64,000 bases of DNA from Microbulbifer variabilis (GCF_020524905.1 NZ_JAIVKI010000007.1:155359-219358), one strand, 5' to 3'. Numbered from the stretch's first letter, positions 1-9,577 are shown. Program-made: numbers and translations. Notes: generated from the letters alone by a model not told the origin.

Positions 1-111
1 TTCGCAGAGGATGGTGGGGCTGCTTTTTAATTTGTGTAATCATGCCGGTGTTAAATCATTTCTGATATTAACTTGGTAAATTTTATCCTGAGTGCCACTG
101 CTACTAGTTGT

Positions 112-831
112 TTATCTGAGCTGCTGAAACATCCAGTTGCTACAAAATTCTGCAACCCGATCCCATCCAGGTTCCAGCATTAAGTAGTGGCCGTAACCTT
201 CGGCGGTATAAAAAGTGGTTTTTGTACTTTGTTGCTTTGCAACAAAGCGTGCTGTGGAGGGGGGTATTGCTAAATCGTCGGTGCCGGAAACCATCAGAAC
301 AGGGCAATCGATCTTTTTGTAATCAATTTTTGTGGTCTTGTTGTCGTCAAAGATCCAGAAGAAAAGTTCGAAAAATACTCGTCCAGATTCAGGGCCTAGA
401 CGATTGAATACTTGATGTTGATCTTCCTTATTGAGCTTGTTGAGTCCAAATTTTGCTATTGTCTTAAAGTCTGGTAAAAGTACGTCCTCCCAAAAATTAC
501 CGGCTGCCATAAACATCTTGCCGAGCTCGCGTTCTTGTTTTGTTGTGGGCAGTATCCCCCAGTTGACGCTTCCATTAAGCAATACTATTGCGTCTGCCAA
601 GCCCATGGTGGCTACTTTTTGTGCGATAACGCCTCCAAGGGAGTGACCAACCAGAATTGGTTTATGGCTTAAGGTTCGTATAAATTTTGTAATGTCGACA
701 ACGTAGTCATTGATGCTGACTCCCTTTAGGAGCTTTTGCGATTGTTGAGATTCAAGTTTCTCGTGGTAGCGATAGCTTGGGCTGTAACAGCGGAAACCTT
801 TTTCTTCAAAGTACTGATGGAAGCTCTCCAT
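112..831 (-). CDS. alpha/beta hydrolase, 5' end without a standard start codon
   Basis: This is an alpha/beta-hydrolase-fold enzyme of unknown substrate. The nucleophile elbow GHSLGG, an acid in SGTDDLAIPP and the histidine in GYGHYLMLEPGW form the expected Ser-Asp-His triad. The first ATG (831) falls inside the fold. The same frame stays open for 36 more codons up to a stop at 940-942, and those codons encode the oxyanion-hole strand TPIVLIHGTNAGPW that the family needs. No ATG, GTG or TTG occurs in that extension; a CTG at about 903 follows a GAAGAG-like ribosome site. The extension overlaps the end of the upstream monooxygenase gene, so translational coupling from a rare start, or loss of the true start, are both possible. 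The fold assignment is firm; the start and the activity are not. Confidence 0.8.
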   Translation of the reverse strand: MESFHQYFEEKGFRCYSPSYRYHEKLESQQSQKLLKGVSINDYVVDITKFIRTLSHKPILVGHSLGGVIAQKVATMGLADAIVLLNGSVNWGILPTTKQERELGKMFMAAGNFWEDVLLPDFKTIAKFGLNKLNKEDQHQVFNRLGPESGRVFFELFFWIFDDNKTTKIDYKKIDCPVLMVSGTDDLAIPPSTARFVAKQQSTKTTFYTAEGYGHYLMLEPGWDRVAEFCSNWMFQQLR

Positions 832-910
832 AGTCCAGGGGCCGGCGTTGGTGCCATGGATAAGAACAATAGGGGTATCTATAAATGACTCCCGGCTTAA
901 CAGAGACTCT

Positions 911-1213
911 TCAAACCTTAGATGCGAGGATGTTGGCAGTCATAATCTGAGGCGCTGACACGAGTAACTCCTCGGCCTTTCCAAGCAGTGCTGCCGCTAT
1001 CTTGCCATTTAAATGTGCTTGCCGACCTTGCTCATCGACAAAAGTATCAAAAATGGCAAAGTGGGTATTGTCAATCTGAACCGCAAACCAATTGATAGTT
1101 CCTTTTTCTTCATTTGCCAAAGAAAGTGCCGAGGAGAGTAGGGTTTTCACCTCCTCGGCTCTATCCGCTTTAGCCTCTATATGTGCGACTATTGCCAGAT
1201 TTGCCTGGGGCAT
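911..1213 (-). CDS. antibiotic biosynthesis monooxygenase (ABM) domain protein
   Basis: A small single-domain ABM/YgiN-like protein of about 100 residues. It has the ferredoxin-like pattern of the family: AIVAHIEAKADRAEEVKTLL, then NWFAVQID, FAIFDTFVDEQGRQAH and a C-terminal helix. Family members oxidise quinone-like or aromatic compounds without a cofactor, or act as small dimeric stress proteins; nothing here fixes the substrate. I chose the ATG at 1213 because GGAGG lies five bases before it; a longer frame reaching 1252 has no such site. The downstream alpha/beta hydrolase frame overlaps its 3' end, so the two are probably co-transcribed. Confidence 0.75.
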   Translation of the reverse strand: MPQANLAIVAHIEAKADRAEEVKTLLSSALSLANEEKGTINWFAVQIDNTHFAIFDTFVDEQGRQAHLNGKIAAALLGKAEELLVSAPQIMTANILASKV

Positions 1214-1252
1214 TACAACCTCCAATACTTGCTTGCCACACTGACTAAGCAA

Positions 1253-1620
1253 TGACTATTTGTTGAGTATAGATGGGGAGTGATTACGATCAGTCTAGGT
1301 TGAATTACATTTTCTCCTACCCTATTCAAAAGGTAGGCGTCTACTCAATGGGGGAATGTTTCGAGGACACGAGGAGGTAAATCTTTAAATGTTCTGTAGA
1401 TCTCTTTGATAAGAATAGCAACACACCCGCTTTCATTCTGAACGGATATAACGATACTGAAATTATTGTTGGGTACTAGAGTATTGTTGCTCAGTTTTTT
1501 TGCCTTCGCTATCCAGCAGGAATAAGTGTTAGCCTGATGAATTTAGCTAAAGTCTAGTAGCACACCTTCAAGAGAATTGGTAATAAAGTACTCTGAAATA
1601 GTCAGGTCCGGGTTGAAGTA
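1253..1620. other. intergenic stretch without a gene
   Basis: About 370 bases lie between the monooxygenase and the Cache protein genes. I see no open frame with a ribosome site. The only structure is a short inverted repeat, CCTACC at 1316-1321 and GGTAGG at 1332-1337. It is without a T-tract and could be an operator or chance. The promoter for the monooxygenase/hydrolase pair must lie here. Confidence 0.5.
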
Positions 1621-2079
1621 TTATTTTTTGTAATAACCCACACCGCATACATGATCGCCAACTTTAGTAATAAATGCAGTTTTCTGTACGGGTTTTGTTT
1701 CACCAGGGCGCGGCCACATATAGGTTACCTTGCTGATTTGCCCTTCTTTAGCATTCTTAATCATCTCCTCTCCAAAAGCTTTTCCCATTATATCCCTTTC
1801 CGCTTTTAGGTTCCGTTCATCAAGATTTGGATGGAATACAGGATGTGCTGTAAGGCTGCCATCTGCCTTGACACAAAATGGGTAGAGATCTCGATCTTTA
1901 AATCCTTCCTCGCCTTTATTAATTTTATCGATGGTCGCTGACTCATCCGTCTTTAGCGAGGTGACTACCTTTTCCAGCAGGGCCTTGGCTTCTTCAGCAG
2001 TACCATAATTGTCAGCAAACACTGAATACGATGCGAGGGATGCAAGTATCATTACAGAGCGGATAAAATTTTTCATCAT
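1621..2079 (-). CDS. exported single Cache-domain protein
   Basis: A 152-residue periplasmic protein. Residues 1-22 are a Sec signal peptide (basic start, hydrophobic core, SVFADN cleavage region). The rest matches a stand-alone single Cache domain, the PAS-like ligand-binding fold usually found outside the membrane in chemoreceptors and kinases. The family patterns LYPFCVKADGSLTAHP, YMWPRPGETKPVQKTAF and VGDHVCGVGYYKK are present, with two cysteines (in PFC and HVC) that could pair. No transmembrane or signalling domain is attached, so it probably binds a small molecule and passes it to a partner, or works alone. No such partner is next to it. It appears monocistronic. Confidence 0.75.
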   Translation of the reverse strand: MMKNFIRSVMILASLASYSVFADNYGTAEEAKALLEKVVTSLKTDESATIDKINKGEEGFKDRDLYPFCVKADGSLTAHPVFHPNLDERNLKAERDIMGKAFGEEMIKNAKEGQISKVTYMWPRPGETKPVQKTAFITKVGDHVCGVGYYKK

Positions 2080-2246
2080 TGAACTGACTCAATAGAGAGT
2101 GTTGCCCGTCATCTCTACATAATAGACCCTGTCTGGGATAAGGCGTAAAGGGATAAGCTCAATAGACTTTGCAGTGTAGCGAGTTTAATTGACGATTGAT
2201 AAAAAGGTACTGCTCGTGATCTTCTAATCTGTTTACTGGGATGGGT

Positions 2247-2274
2247 GGGGCGCAAAAGTTAAGCTAAGCGCCCC
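2247..2274 (-). terminator. possible terminator after dbpA
   Basis: A perfect 7-base stem (GGGGCGC / GCGCCCC) with a 14-base loop sits about 100 bases past the dbpA stop. On the dbpA strand it is not followed by a clear T-run, so it may be a weak or Rho-assisted terminator, or only a hairpin. Confidence 0.3.
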
Positions 2275-2378
2275 GCAGAGGATTTTTTACCGAACTACCA
2301 ATCTTTTCCTGAGATTGGCTGAGTGCAAACTATTCTTCGATAGCAACGTTCGGTTGTGTTGAATGGAAATTACATAAC

Positions 2379-3767
2379 TTAACCGCGGATACGCCGAACC
2401 CGGAATTTACGACCTTTCAGTTTTCCGCTTTCAATTTTTTTCAGTGCTTGCGTTGCTACGTTTCGTTTTACCGCAACATAAGCTGTCAGGTCTAGGACAT
2501 TGATCTTGCCAACATCTTTCCCGTTGATCGGATGATCACCACCGGTCAGTGCTCCCAGAATATCCCCGGGGCGGACTTTCTGTTTTTTTCCACCATCAAT
2601 CTGCAGGGTGGCCATGGGTGCCTGAAACGGAGGCTCGTTTAAGATACTGGCAGGCGGTGGTGTATCGGGATCGGACAGCGGATCTTGGGTAAGATCCATA
2701 CGCAGCAGTTTGTGGCCTTCCTTCTCGGAAAACAGGGAGTAGGCGCAACCGCGTTCACCGGCACGGCCAGTTCGTCCGATGCGATGGGTGTGTACTTCTG
2801 GATCTTTGGCGATATGAAAGTTAATCACGGCATCCAGCTTGTCGATATCCAGGCCGCGTGCCGCTACATCGGTGGCCACCAGAATAGAGGCGCTGCCATT
2901 GGCGAAGCGAATCAGCGTTTCGTTGCGCTGGCGCTGTTCCATATCGCCATGCAAGGCGAGCACATTGAACCCAGCTTGCTTCAGGTCATTGGCGACGTCA
3001 TCGGTTTCACGCTTGGTGTTACAGAAAATCAGGGTATTGACCGGTCTGTCATTGAGTAGAATGCGACGGGTCATCTCCAGACGATCGTCGAAGCTCTCAG
3101 TTTTATAAAAACGCTGCTCAATCACATCCTCACTGTGCGTGGATTCAATGCGTACCATCACCGGCTTTTGCATCACTCGCGCACTGAGCCGCTCGATTTG
3201 ATCCGGGTAAGTTGCACTGAACAGTAAGGACTGTCGCCGAGCTGGCAGCTGCGCCAGAATAGTATCAATGACATCCTGAAAGCCCATATCGAGCATCCGG
3301 TCGGCTTCGTCAAAGACGAGTGTGTCGACATGCTCTAGGGACAGGGTTCCCTTGCGCAGGTGCTCTTCGATACGCCCAGGTGTACCAACAATGATGTGCG
3401 CCCCATGCGCCAGGGAACCAATCTGTGGGCCAAACGGCATGCCGCCGCATAATGTCAGAATCTTAATGTTGTGAATCGCTCTGGCCAGTCGGCGCAGTTC
3501 CTGGGCAACCTGGTCGGCCAGTTCCCGTGTGGGGCACAGAATCAGCGATTGAATCCGAAACCGATCAACATTGAGCCTGTGCAGTACTCCCAAACCAAAG
3601 GTCGCCGTTTTACCGGAGCCGGTTTTTGCCTGTGCGATGACATCTTTACCGTCGAGTATGATCGGGAGTGTCTTGGCCTGAACCTCGGTCATCAATGTGT
3701 AGTTGAGTGACGCCAGGTTTTTTAACAGGGCGGGCTTTAGGGGGAGGTCGGAAAAGGGGGCAGTCAA
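2379..3767 (-). CDS. dbpA: ATP-dependent RNA helicase DbpA
   Basis: A DEAD-box RNA helicase of 462 residues that in E. coli is activated by hairpin 92 of 23S rRNA and helps assemble the large ribosomal subunit. Visible motifs in order: AKTGSGKT (about 47-54), PTRELA (79-84), DEAD (153-156), SAT (184-186), ARGLD (about 303-307) and HRIGRTGR (328-335). The tail from about residue 388 (MATLQIDGGKKQKVRPGDIL, then KINVLDLTAYVAV and GRKFRVRRIRG) matches the DbpA RNA-binding domain that distinguishes DbpA from RhlE or SrmB. Length equals the family norm. It seems monocistronic; the neighbouring cus operon on the same strand is separated from it by a terminator. Confidence 0.95.
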   Translation of the reverse strand: MTAPFSDLPLKPALLKNLASLNYTLMTEVQAKTLPIILDGKDVIAQAKTGSGKTATFGLGVLHRLNVDRFRIQSLILCPTRELADQVAQELRRLARAIHNIKILTLCGGMPFGPQIGSLAHGAHIIVGTPGRIEEHLRKGTLSLEHVDTLVFDEADRMLDMGFQDVIDTILAQLPARRQSLLFSATYPDQIERLSARVMQKPVMVRIESTHSEDVIEQRFYKTESFDDRLEMTRRILLNDRPVNTLIFCNTKRETDDVANDLKQAGFNVLALHGDMEQRQRNETLIRFANGSASILVATDVAARGLDIDKLDAVINFHIAKDPEVHTHRIGRTGRAGERGCAYSLFSEKEGHKLLRMDLTQDPLSDPDTPPPASILNEPPFQAPMATLQIDGGKKQKVRPGDILGALTGGDHPINGKDVGKINVLDLTAYVAVKRNVATQALKKIESGKLKGRKFRVRRIRG

Positions 3768-3970
3768 GGTGAATCCTGGAGTCGTTAAATATCAAATACG
3801 TGTATTACGCAACTGCATTTTTGCAGCCTGGCCAATACAAATTTTGCCTGGCACTTTAACAGTTAATCCCGTTGAAACCTATGTACTATTGGTCTCTACC
3901 AAGTGTGACGTTCTCGTCTTAGTCATCACCAAGCCGAGCCTGCGTCCAATGTGATCGTTTGAAAGAAGAA

Positions 3971-4003
3971 GGGGGCAAGGGACCAAGTTGATCCAATGCC
4001 CCC
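3971..4003 (-). terminator. terminator at the end of the cus operon
   Basis: GGGGGCA at 3971-3977 pairs with TGCCCCC at 3997-4003. On the cus strand the stem is preceded by an A-run and followed by TTCTTCTTT; on the other strand it is followed by CTTTTTT. It lies directly after the cusA stop and looks usable in both directions. Confidence 0.65.
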
Positions 4004-4009
4004 GCTTTT

Positions 4010-7000
4010 TTAGTTTTCCTTCTCTTTTCTGGCCTTCCACTGATAAAACACCCCAGGCATCACCAACAACACAAACAACAATGTGGTGATGGTGCCGCCG
4101 ACCATGGGTGCGGCAATGCGTTTCATGACATCTGCGCCGGTGCCGTCGGAAACCATCACTGGGATCAATGAAATTAACAGCGTCAGGCTGGTCATCATCA
4201 TTGGCCGTATGCGGCCCGCTGCCGCTTGTGCGACTGCGGCGGTATTGCCTTGCTGCGATTTATTATCTCCAGCGGCCGATAAATAGTGCAGCATCAAAAG
4301 ACCCATCTCTGCGGCAAGGCCGGCCATAGCGATCATGCCCACCCATACGGCGACACTCAGTTTGTAGTCGAGCAGGTATAGCAACCAGAAGGCTCCGACG
4401 AGCGCCATCGGCATGGCAGTGAGTACAAACAGGGTGTCAGATAGCCGGCCGCGGTGCAGGTAAAGCAGGAAACAAACCGCTAGTAAGGTCAAGGGCACCA
4501 GCCATTGCAGGCGGGACTTGGCCCGCTCCAGATATTGATACTGGCCAGCCCAGGCGATGCGTTGGCCGGGCACCAAGTTGACCTGTTCGTCGACTACCTG
4601 TTTCGCTCGGTTTACATAGTCCGCAACACCGGCATTGCCTTTCAGGTCGACAAATACCAATCCCACTAACTGCCCGTCTTCGTTGCGAATCATGGGGGGG
4701 CCAGTGCGGAAATCTAAATCGGCCAGCTGGTTGAGAGGTACCTGAGAACCATCGGAAGCGGGGACCAGAATTTGCTCTAGCTGTTCTGGGGTATCCCGGT
4801 AGTCGCGGGCGTAGCGCACCAGTACATCGTAACGCTCGCGCCCCTCGACTGTCTGGGTTGCGGCCAGGCCACCGGCAGCTGCGGCAATAACATCCTCGAT
4901 ATCCTGAACATTCAAGCCGTGGCGAGAAGCCCGGGCCCGATCAATATCAAAGTCCAAAAAATAGCCACCGGTGAGACGCTCGGCAAAGACGCTGCGGGTT
5001 TCATCGGCTGTGCGCTGATCGCTGCGCAGGGCCTCTTCGATAGCCAAAGCGGTCTGCTCGATTTCCTCCAGGTTATCGCCAAACACCTTGATACCCAGTT
5101 GGCTGCGGATACCGGTGGCGAGCATTTCGGTACGAGTTTGGATTGGCATCCACCAGATATTCGGCATGCCGGGATACTGTAGTTTCTCATCCATCTCCGC
5201 TAGCAGGTCATCCCAGGTCATGCCGGGCCGCCATGCATCCTTGGGCTTCAGGGTAATCACAGTCTCTACCATGGAGAGTGGTGCAGAGTCAGTTGCACTG
5301 TTTGAGCGACCAATTTTGCCGAACACGTGCTCCACCTCAGGAAAGGCTTTTAGCTCTTCATCCATTTGCTGTAGCACTTTGCCCGCTTCGGTCACAGACA
5401 TACCGGGTAGGGCAGTGGGCATATAGAGGATGCTGCCCTCATTGAGTGGCGGCATAAATTCACCGCTCAACTTACTAATGGGGTAGGCCACGGAAACCAG
5501 GGCGATTACTGCGAGGGCCGCCACCATTTTGCGCTGGCGCACACAAAAGTGGATAACCGGCTGCAGTATAAAAACCAGGGCACGGGTGACCGGGTTTTCC
5601 TTGGTGCGGATTTTGCCACGCATCAACAGTACAGCGAGTGCTGGGATCAGGGTGATCGCCAGTAGTGCAGCAAAGGCCATGCTGTAGGTTTTGGTATAGG
5701 CGAGGGGTTTGAACAAACGGCCCTCGGTGGCTTCCAGTGCAAACACCGGCAGGAAGGAAACCGTAATAATAATCAGGGAGAAGAAGATGCTCGGCCCCAC
5801 TTCCTGCATTGCCCGAACAACCAACTTTCTTCGCTCAGCAGTAGACAATGCCTTATCGCCAGAGGCTGCCAGCTTTTTATGGATGTTATCCACCATCACC
5901 ACGGCGGCATCCACCATGGCTCCAATGGCTACAGCAATCCCCCCCAATGACATAATATTGGCGGTCAATCCTTGTAGAGAAAGTGGAATAAAAGCCAACA
6001 ATACAGCAATGGGGAGGGTGATCACCGCGACTAAAGCCGAGCGTGCGTGCAGCAGGAAAATGGCGATCACAGCGGCGACCACTAACATCTCTTCAATCAG
6101 AGTGTTTTTAAGGTTGTCGATCGCACTGTTAATCAGCTTTGATCGATCATAAGTTACTACCAGCTCGACCCCTTCCGGTAAGCCAGCGCGAATCTGTTCG
6201 ATACGCTCTTTCACTTTTTTGATGACCTTTAGGGCATTTTCACCGTAGCGCATTACTACAATGCCCCCTACGGTTTGCCCCTCACCATCCAGTTCGGCAA
6301 TGCCACGCTGCATGGCCGGTCCTAGAGTAACATCGGCCACCTGGTCCAGGGTTACGGGAATTTTTGCCGCGTTTACCCCAATCACGACCTCTTCGAGATC
6401 TGAAACATTGCGGATATAGCCTCGGCCGCGCACCATATGTTCGTGGCCGGCAATCTCCAGTACCCGCCCGCCGGTATCGTTGTTACTGCGGCGAATAGCT
6501 TCGACCACTTTGCCCAGGGGGATTTTAAACATCTGCAATCGGTGGGGATCAATTTGGACCTGGTATTCCTTTTCATAGCCACCGATGGATGCCACTTCGG
6601 CCACGCCCTCCACAGAGGTGAGCCAATAGCGCAGTTTAAAATCCTGTAGTGCGCGCAGTTCTTGCAGATCGTGCTTACCGCTGCGATCCTCCAGTGCATA
6701 CTGAAATACCCAGCCAACTCCGGTGGCATCGGGCCCCAGGGTGGGTTGGACACCCTCCGGGAGTTGGTCTGCTACCTGGTTGAGATATTCGAGCACCCGC
6801 GACCGGGCCCAGTAAATATCGGTGCCGTCTTCAAAAATGGCGTAGACAAAACTGAGTCCGAAGAAGCTCTGGCCACGCACATATTTGACCTTGGGCAACC
6901 CCAGCATGGCGGTGGAAAGTGGATAGGTAATTTGGTCTTCCACCAGGTCCGGGCTGCGACCAGGCCAGTCTGTCATCACGATGACCTGGGCATCGGATAA

Positions 7001-7147
7001 GTCTGGGATAGCATCCAGGGGAACACTGGTAAGGGCCCGGTACCCCGCCAGGGCGGCAATCGCCACCAGGATCAGGGTGATCCCCGGCTTGCCGGCGCAG
7101 GCCCCAATAATACGGGCGATCAGCCCTTTGGGTTCGGTATTTACCAC
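4010..7147 (-). CDS. cusA: CusA-type Cu(I)/Ag(I) RND efflux pump, inner-membrane subunit
   Basis: A heavy-metal RND transporter of 1045 residues, the length of E. coli CusA. It moves monovalent copper or silver from the periplasm or cytoplasm to the adaptor and outer-membrane channel, driven by protons. The N-terminal membrane helix is followed by the family sequence VPLDAIPDLSDAQVIVMTDW. The proton-relay helix carries VDAAVVMVDNIHKKL with Asp413, typical of the HME subfamily. TRTEMLATG carries a methionine at a position equivalent to one of the CusA metal-binding methionines. The start is GTG, overlapping the end of cusB by seven bases (GTGGTAA), so translation is coupled. No TolC-type channel gene follows. 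Substrate by family and by the metal-binding adaptor next door; metal choice is inferred. Confidence 0.93.
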   Translation of the reverse strand: MVNTEPKGLIARIIGACAGKPGITLILVAIAALAGYRALTSVPLDAIPDLSDAQVIVMTDWPGRSPDLVEDQITYPLSTAMLGLPKVKYVRGQSFFGLSFVYAIFEDGTDIYWARSRVLEYLNQVADQLPEGVQPTLGPDATGVGWVFQYALEDRSGKHDLQELRALQDFKLRYWLTSVEGVAEVASIGGYEKEYQVQIDPHRLQMFKIPLGKVVEAIRRSNNDTGGRVLEIAGHEHMVRGRGYIRNVSDLEEVVIGVNAAKIPVTLDQVADVTLGPAMQRGIAELDGEGQTVGGIVVMRYGENALKVIKKVKERIEQIRAGLPEGVELVVTYDRSKLINSAIDNLKNTLIEEMLVVAAVIAIFLLHARSALVAVITLPIAVLLAFIPLSLQGLTANIMSLGGIAVAIGAMVDAAVVMVDNIHKKLAASGDKALSTAERRKLVVRAMQEVGPSIFFSLIIITVSFLPVFALEATEGRLFKPLAYTKTYSMAFAALLAITLIPALAVLLMRGKIRTKENPVTRALVFILQPVIHFCVRQRKMVAALAVIALVSVAYPISKLSGEFMPPLNEGSILYMPTALPGMSVTEAGKVLQQMDEELKAFPEVEHVFGKIGRSNSATDSAPLSMVETVITLKPKDAWRPGMTWDDLLAEMDEKLQYPGMPNIWWMPIQTRTEMLATGIRSQLGIKVFGDNLEEIEQTALAIEEALRSDQRTADETRSVFAERLTGGYFLDFDIDRARASRHGLNVQDIEDVIAAAAGGLAATQTVEGRERYDVLVRYARDYRDTPEQLEQILVPASDGSQVPLNQLADLDFRTGPPMIRNEDGQLVGLVFVDLKGNAGVADYVNRAKQVVDEQVNLVPGQRIAWAGQYQYLERAKSRLQWLVPLTLLAVCFLLYLHRGRLSDTLFVLTAMPMALVGAFWLLYLLDYKLSVAVWVGMIAMAGLAAEMGLLMLHYLSAAGDNKSQQGNTAAVAQAAAGRIRPMMMTSLTLLISLIPVMVSDGTGADVMKRIAAPMVGGTITTLLFVLLVMPGVFYQWKARKEKEN

Positions 7148-8679
7148 TGCTGTACCCCCGATTTCAGGCGGCTCTCTGCCGCGATCAGGAACACGCCAGA
7201 GGTGACGATTTTGTCGCCTTCCTGCAGCCCGGAGCGAATCACAATACGCTCGCTATCCCCGTAACCGGTGCGTACCTGCACCGGCTCCAGGCGGCCCTGG
7301 CCCAGATCGCGGAACACAATGCGCTTCTTGCCGGAAATCAGCACAGAATCCCTGGGAACCACCAAAAGATTACCCAGTTCCGCACTCAACATAATGTCTG
7401 CAAACAGCCCTGGGCGAAGCTCGCCATCGGTATTGGGCAGGGTTACGCGCAGCCTTGCGCTGCGGTTGCTGTGGTTTAGGAACGGGTCGATCTGGGTGAG
7501 GGTGGCTGGGATTTCCTCGTGGAAGACGTTGGTTAAACGCACCTTGGCCGGCATGCCTTTTTCCAGCAGTGGCAGTTGGTCCTCATAGGCGTGGGCCTCG
7601 ATCCAGACCTGGCTGAGATCAGCAATACGCAGGAGGTTGTCCCCCTTCTGAAAAGCCGAACCGGCGACAATATTCTTCTCAATAATCACGCCACTAGCTG
7701 GAGCGAAAATGGGGATATAGTCCTGCGCCTTTTGCTGTTCTACCAACCAATCGATTTGTTCTTCAGAAAGCCCCCAGAGTAGTAGACGCCTGCGCGCGGC
7801 TTTTTCCAGCGTATCGCCACGGCGGCGCGCTTTCAGGTATTCATCCTGAACGGCCAGAAGCTCCGGACTGTACACGGAAAACAGCACTTCACCGCGTTTG
7901 ACTTCCTTGCCCTCAAAGTCAGCATCCAGTTCACCGATCCAGCCATCAAAGCGCAGGCTGATATCCCGCAGGCGGGTTTCGTCGTAAGTTACCTGGCCAT
8001 GCAGATGAATGGGCAGGGCGAATGGCTGTCTTTCAACTGTGCCAGTTTTAATACCAATGGCCTGGCGGCGGCCGCTTTCAACCACAATACTGCCGCTTTG
8101 AAGTTCATCATGGCTGACCGGCTGCAAGTCCATACCGCAGATAGGGCAGGTGCCGGGCTTTGCAGCTCGTACTGACGGATGCATGGCACAGGTGTAGTAA
8201 GCGGTATCCGAAGCTTCGGGTGCTGATTTTAAGCGCAGCCCTTTGCGGTTGGTGCTCATATCAAAGGCCAGGTCCACATGGCGATCGTGGCCAGTAGCCA
8301 CATCTACCACCATGGGCCAGGAACCCACCATGGCGAGTTCGATCTCACCCTGGAAAACACCGGGGCTTGTCTCGGTAATATCGGCCTGGGCTCGCATAGC
8401 CGGCATGGCACCCATCGCGGGCATTTCTGCTACTGCGCGGACTTCGGCACCAGCGACAGGCCGGTTTTCCCTATCCCGCACTTCAATGCGAATTTGGTTA
8501 TTACCAGCGCGAGGCTGCTGTGGATCTACAGTTACGGCGATCTGGAAGGGGCCGGCAGGAATAAACTCCACACCGTCGGTTACAGCTAATTCGGCTGTGT
8601 TCTTCCAATAGAAGGCAGCCCCTGCCGCCGCCAGCAATATAACGAAAGAGATTAGGCCCAGTGTTTTTGTACGACTCAT
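7141..8679 (-). CDS. cusB: CusB-type periplasmic adaptor with heavy-metal-binding domain
   Basis: The membrane-fusion subunit of the copper/silver pump, 512 residues. One N-terminal membrane helix (about 7-25) anchors it. Residues about 40-135 form an FixH/YtkA-like beta domain containing a methionine-rich stretch (AEMPAMGAMPAMRAQ). Residues 161-187 are a heavy-metal-binding domain with YYTCAMHP and CPICGMD. The remainder is the usual adaptor core: LHGQVTYDETRLRDIS, a coiled-coil hairpin, the barrel and GDKIVTSGVFLIAAESRLKSG. GGAGGT five bases before the ATG fixes the start. The added N-terminal beta domain and metal domain suggest this adaptor captures metal before handing it to CusA, as known for E. 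coli CusB. Confidence 0.92.
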   Translation of the reverse strand: MSRTKTLGLISFVILLAAAGAAFYWKNTAELAVTDGVEFIPAGPFQIAVTVDPQQPRAGNNQIRIEVRDRENRPVAGAEVRAVAEMPAMGAMPAMRAQADITETSPGVFQGEIELAMVGSWPMVVDVATGHDRHVDLAFDMSTNRKGLRLKSAPEASDTAYYTCAMHPSVRAAKPGTCPICGMDLQPVSHDELQSGSIVVESGRRQAIGIKTGTVERQPFALPIHLHGQVTYDETRLRDISLRFDGWIGELDADFEGKEVKRGEVLFSVYSPELLAVQDEYLKARRRGDTLEKAARRRLLLWGLSEEQIDWLVEQQKAQDYIPIFAPASGVIIEKNIVAGSAFQKGDNLLRIADLSQVWIEAHAYEDQLPLLEKGMPAKVRLTNVFHEEIPATLTQIDPFLNHSNRSARLRVTLPNTDGELRPGLFADIMLSAELGNLLVVPRDSVLISGKKRIVFRDLGQGRLEPVQVRTGYGDSERIVIRSGLQEGDKIVTSGVFLIAAESRLKSGVQQW

Positions 8680-8813
8680 AGGACACCTCCAAAGACAGAG
8701 GGAATGAGGATTTGGATACCGAGCTTGGTGCTAAGTAGGGTGCCAAGTTGGCCATCAAAGGCACCGAACATTTCTTTGCTGCTACGGGCAGCAACGGCTT
8801 GTAGGGAAATCAA
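8676..8813 (-). CDS. possible small ORF overlapping the cusB start
   Basis: A 45-codon frame whose TGA overlaps the cusB ATG (ATGA), the classic arrangement for coupled translation. A TTG start at 8813 is preceded by AGGAG seven bases upstream. The peptide (ISLQAVAARSSKEMFGAF, then a hydrophobic end) matches nothing I know. It could be a real small leader protein, the tail of a lost gene, or simply an open frame in the 5' region of the operon. Confidence 0.25.
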   Translation of the reverse strand: MISLQAVAARSSKEMFGAFDGQLGTLLSTKLGIQILIPSVFGGVL

Positions 8814-8920
8814 AGGGTTCACTCCTAGAACAATCTTTCTGAAGCCCAACAGCAGTAATGACAAAAGTCGAAAGACGTATAGTGCTGCGGGAAATTTCGT
8901 AAATTAGAGAGAAGGAGTGA

Positions 8921-9325
8921 TCAAATACGCAGGCGCAGAGTGGCCAACCAGGTTCGATTGCCGGGGAAGGTAGAGGCTAGGGGAAAGGGTGTAACCGAGT
9001 TGGGCGCCGGTGGGGCCAATATTTGCGGCCACTGGTAAGTGGGTGGTGGTGCCAGCTGAGGAAGTTCCTGGCCAAGGAAGGCGGTGGTTAAGGTGGCCGC
9101 CTGATCATCCAAGGAGATCTTGAGGGAAACCTGGGCATCATAATCACAGCAGTCAACATCATCGGGCTGTGAGCTGGTAACCATATGGTCACAACAGCAC
9201 TCTGCCGCCGGCTCTGGGCTATCCATCATTTCGCAGGCAAGCACGGTCTGTACCTGGAACATCAGCAGGAACAGGGCCGCCATAGCGATCAGCTTGGCGC
9301 GAAATGTGGAGGAGTAGTGCTTCAT
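8921..9325 (-). CDS. exported cysteine-rich protein at the head of the cus operon
   Basis: A 134-residue protein beginning MKHYSSTFRAKLIAMAALF, with a signal peptide ending near VLACEMMD; the cysteine there could also be a lipid-attachment site. The mature N-terminus holds a cluster of potential metal ligands: CEMMD, ECCCDHM and DCCDYD. The rest is proline-rich with a basic end, RTWLATLRLRI, and no domain I recognise. It lies upstream of cusBA on the same strand, so a role in periplasmic copper or silver binding is a reasonable inference. The frame extends to a TTG at 9364, but the signal peptide fits the ATG at 9325 better. Function is not established. Confidence 0.65.
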   Translation of the reverse strand: MKHYSSTFRAKLIAMAALFLLMFQVQTVLACEMMDSPEPAAECCCDHMVTSSQPDDVDCCDYDAQVSLKISLDDQAATLTTAFLGQELPQLAPPPTYQWPQILAPPAPNSVTPFPLASTFPGNRTWLATLRLRI

Positions 9326-9577
9326 TACTGATAAATCATACACCAGAGATTGGCTACCCGACAAAGATTGCCTTCACCGCGTGACTGGCTGGTGTTCTCA
9401 AGTTTCTCCAGGCAATGAAAATTAAACGAGGCTCAGCAATTTCCCGTGAGCCCTTTGGTGGGAATTCCGACATCCATTTTCTCTTCGAAGCAGGCTTCCA
9501 AGCGATAATTAAGCAGTGCCCCTCTTAATAATGGGCCAAGTCACATTTATCTATCGAAAGCGACATAAGGTTCCCCA

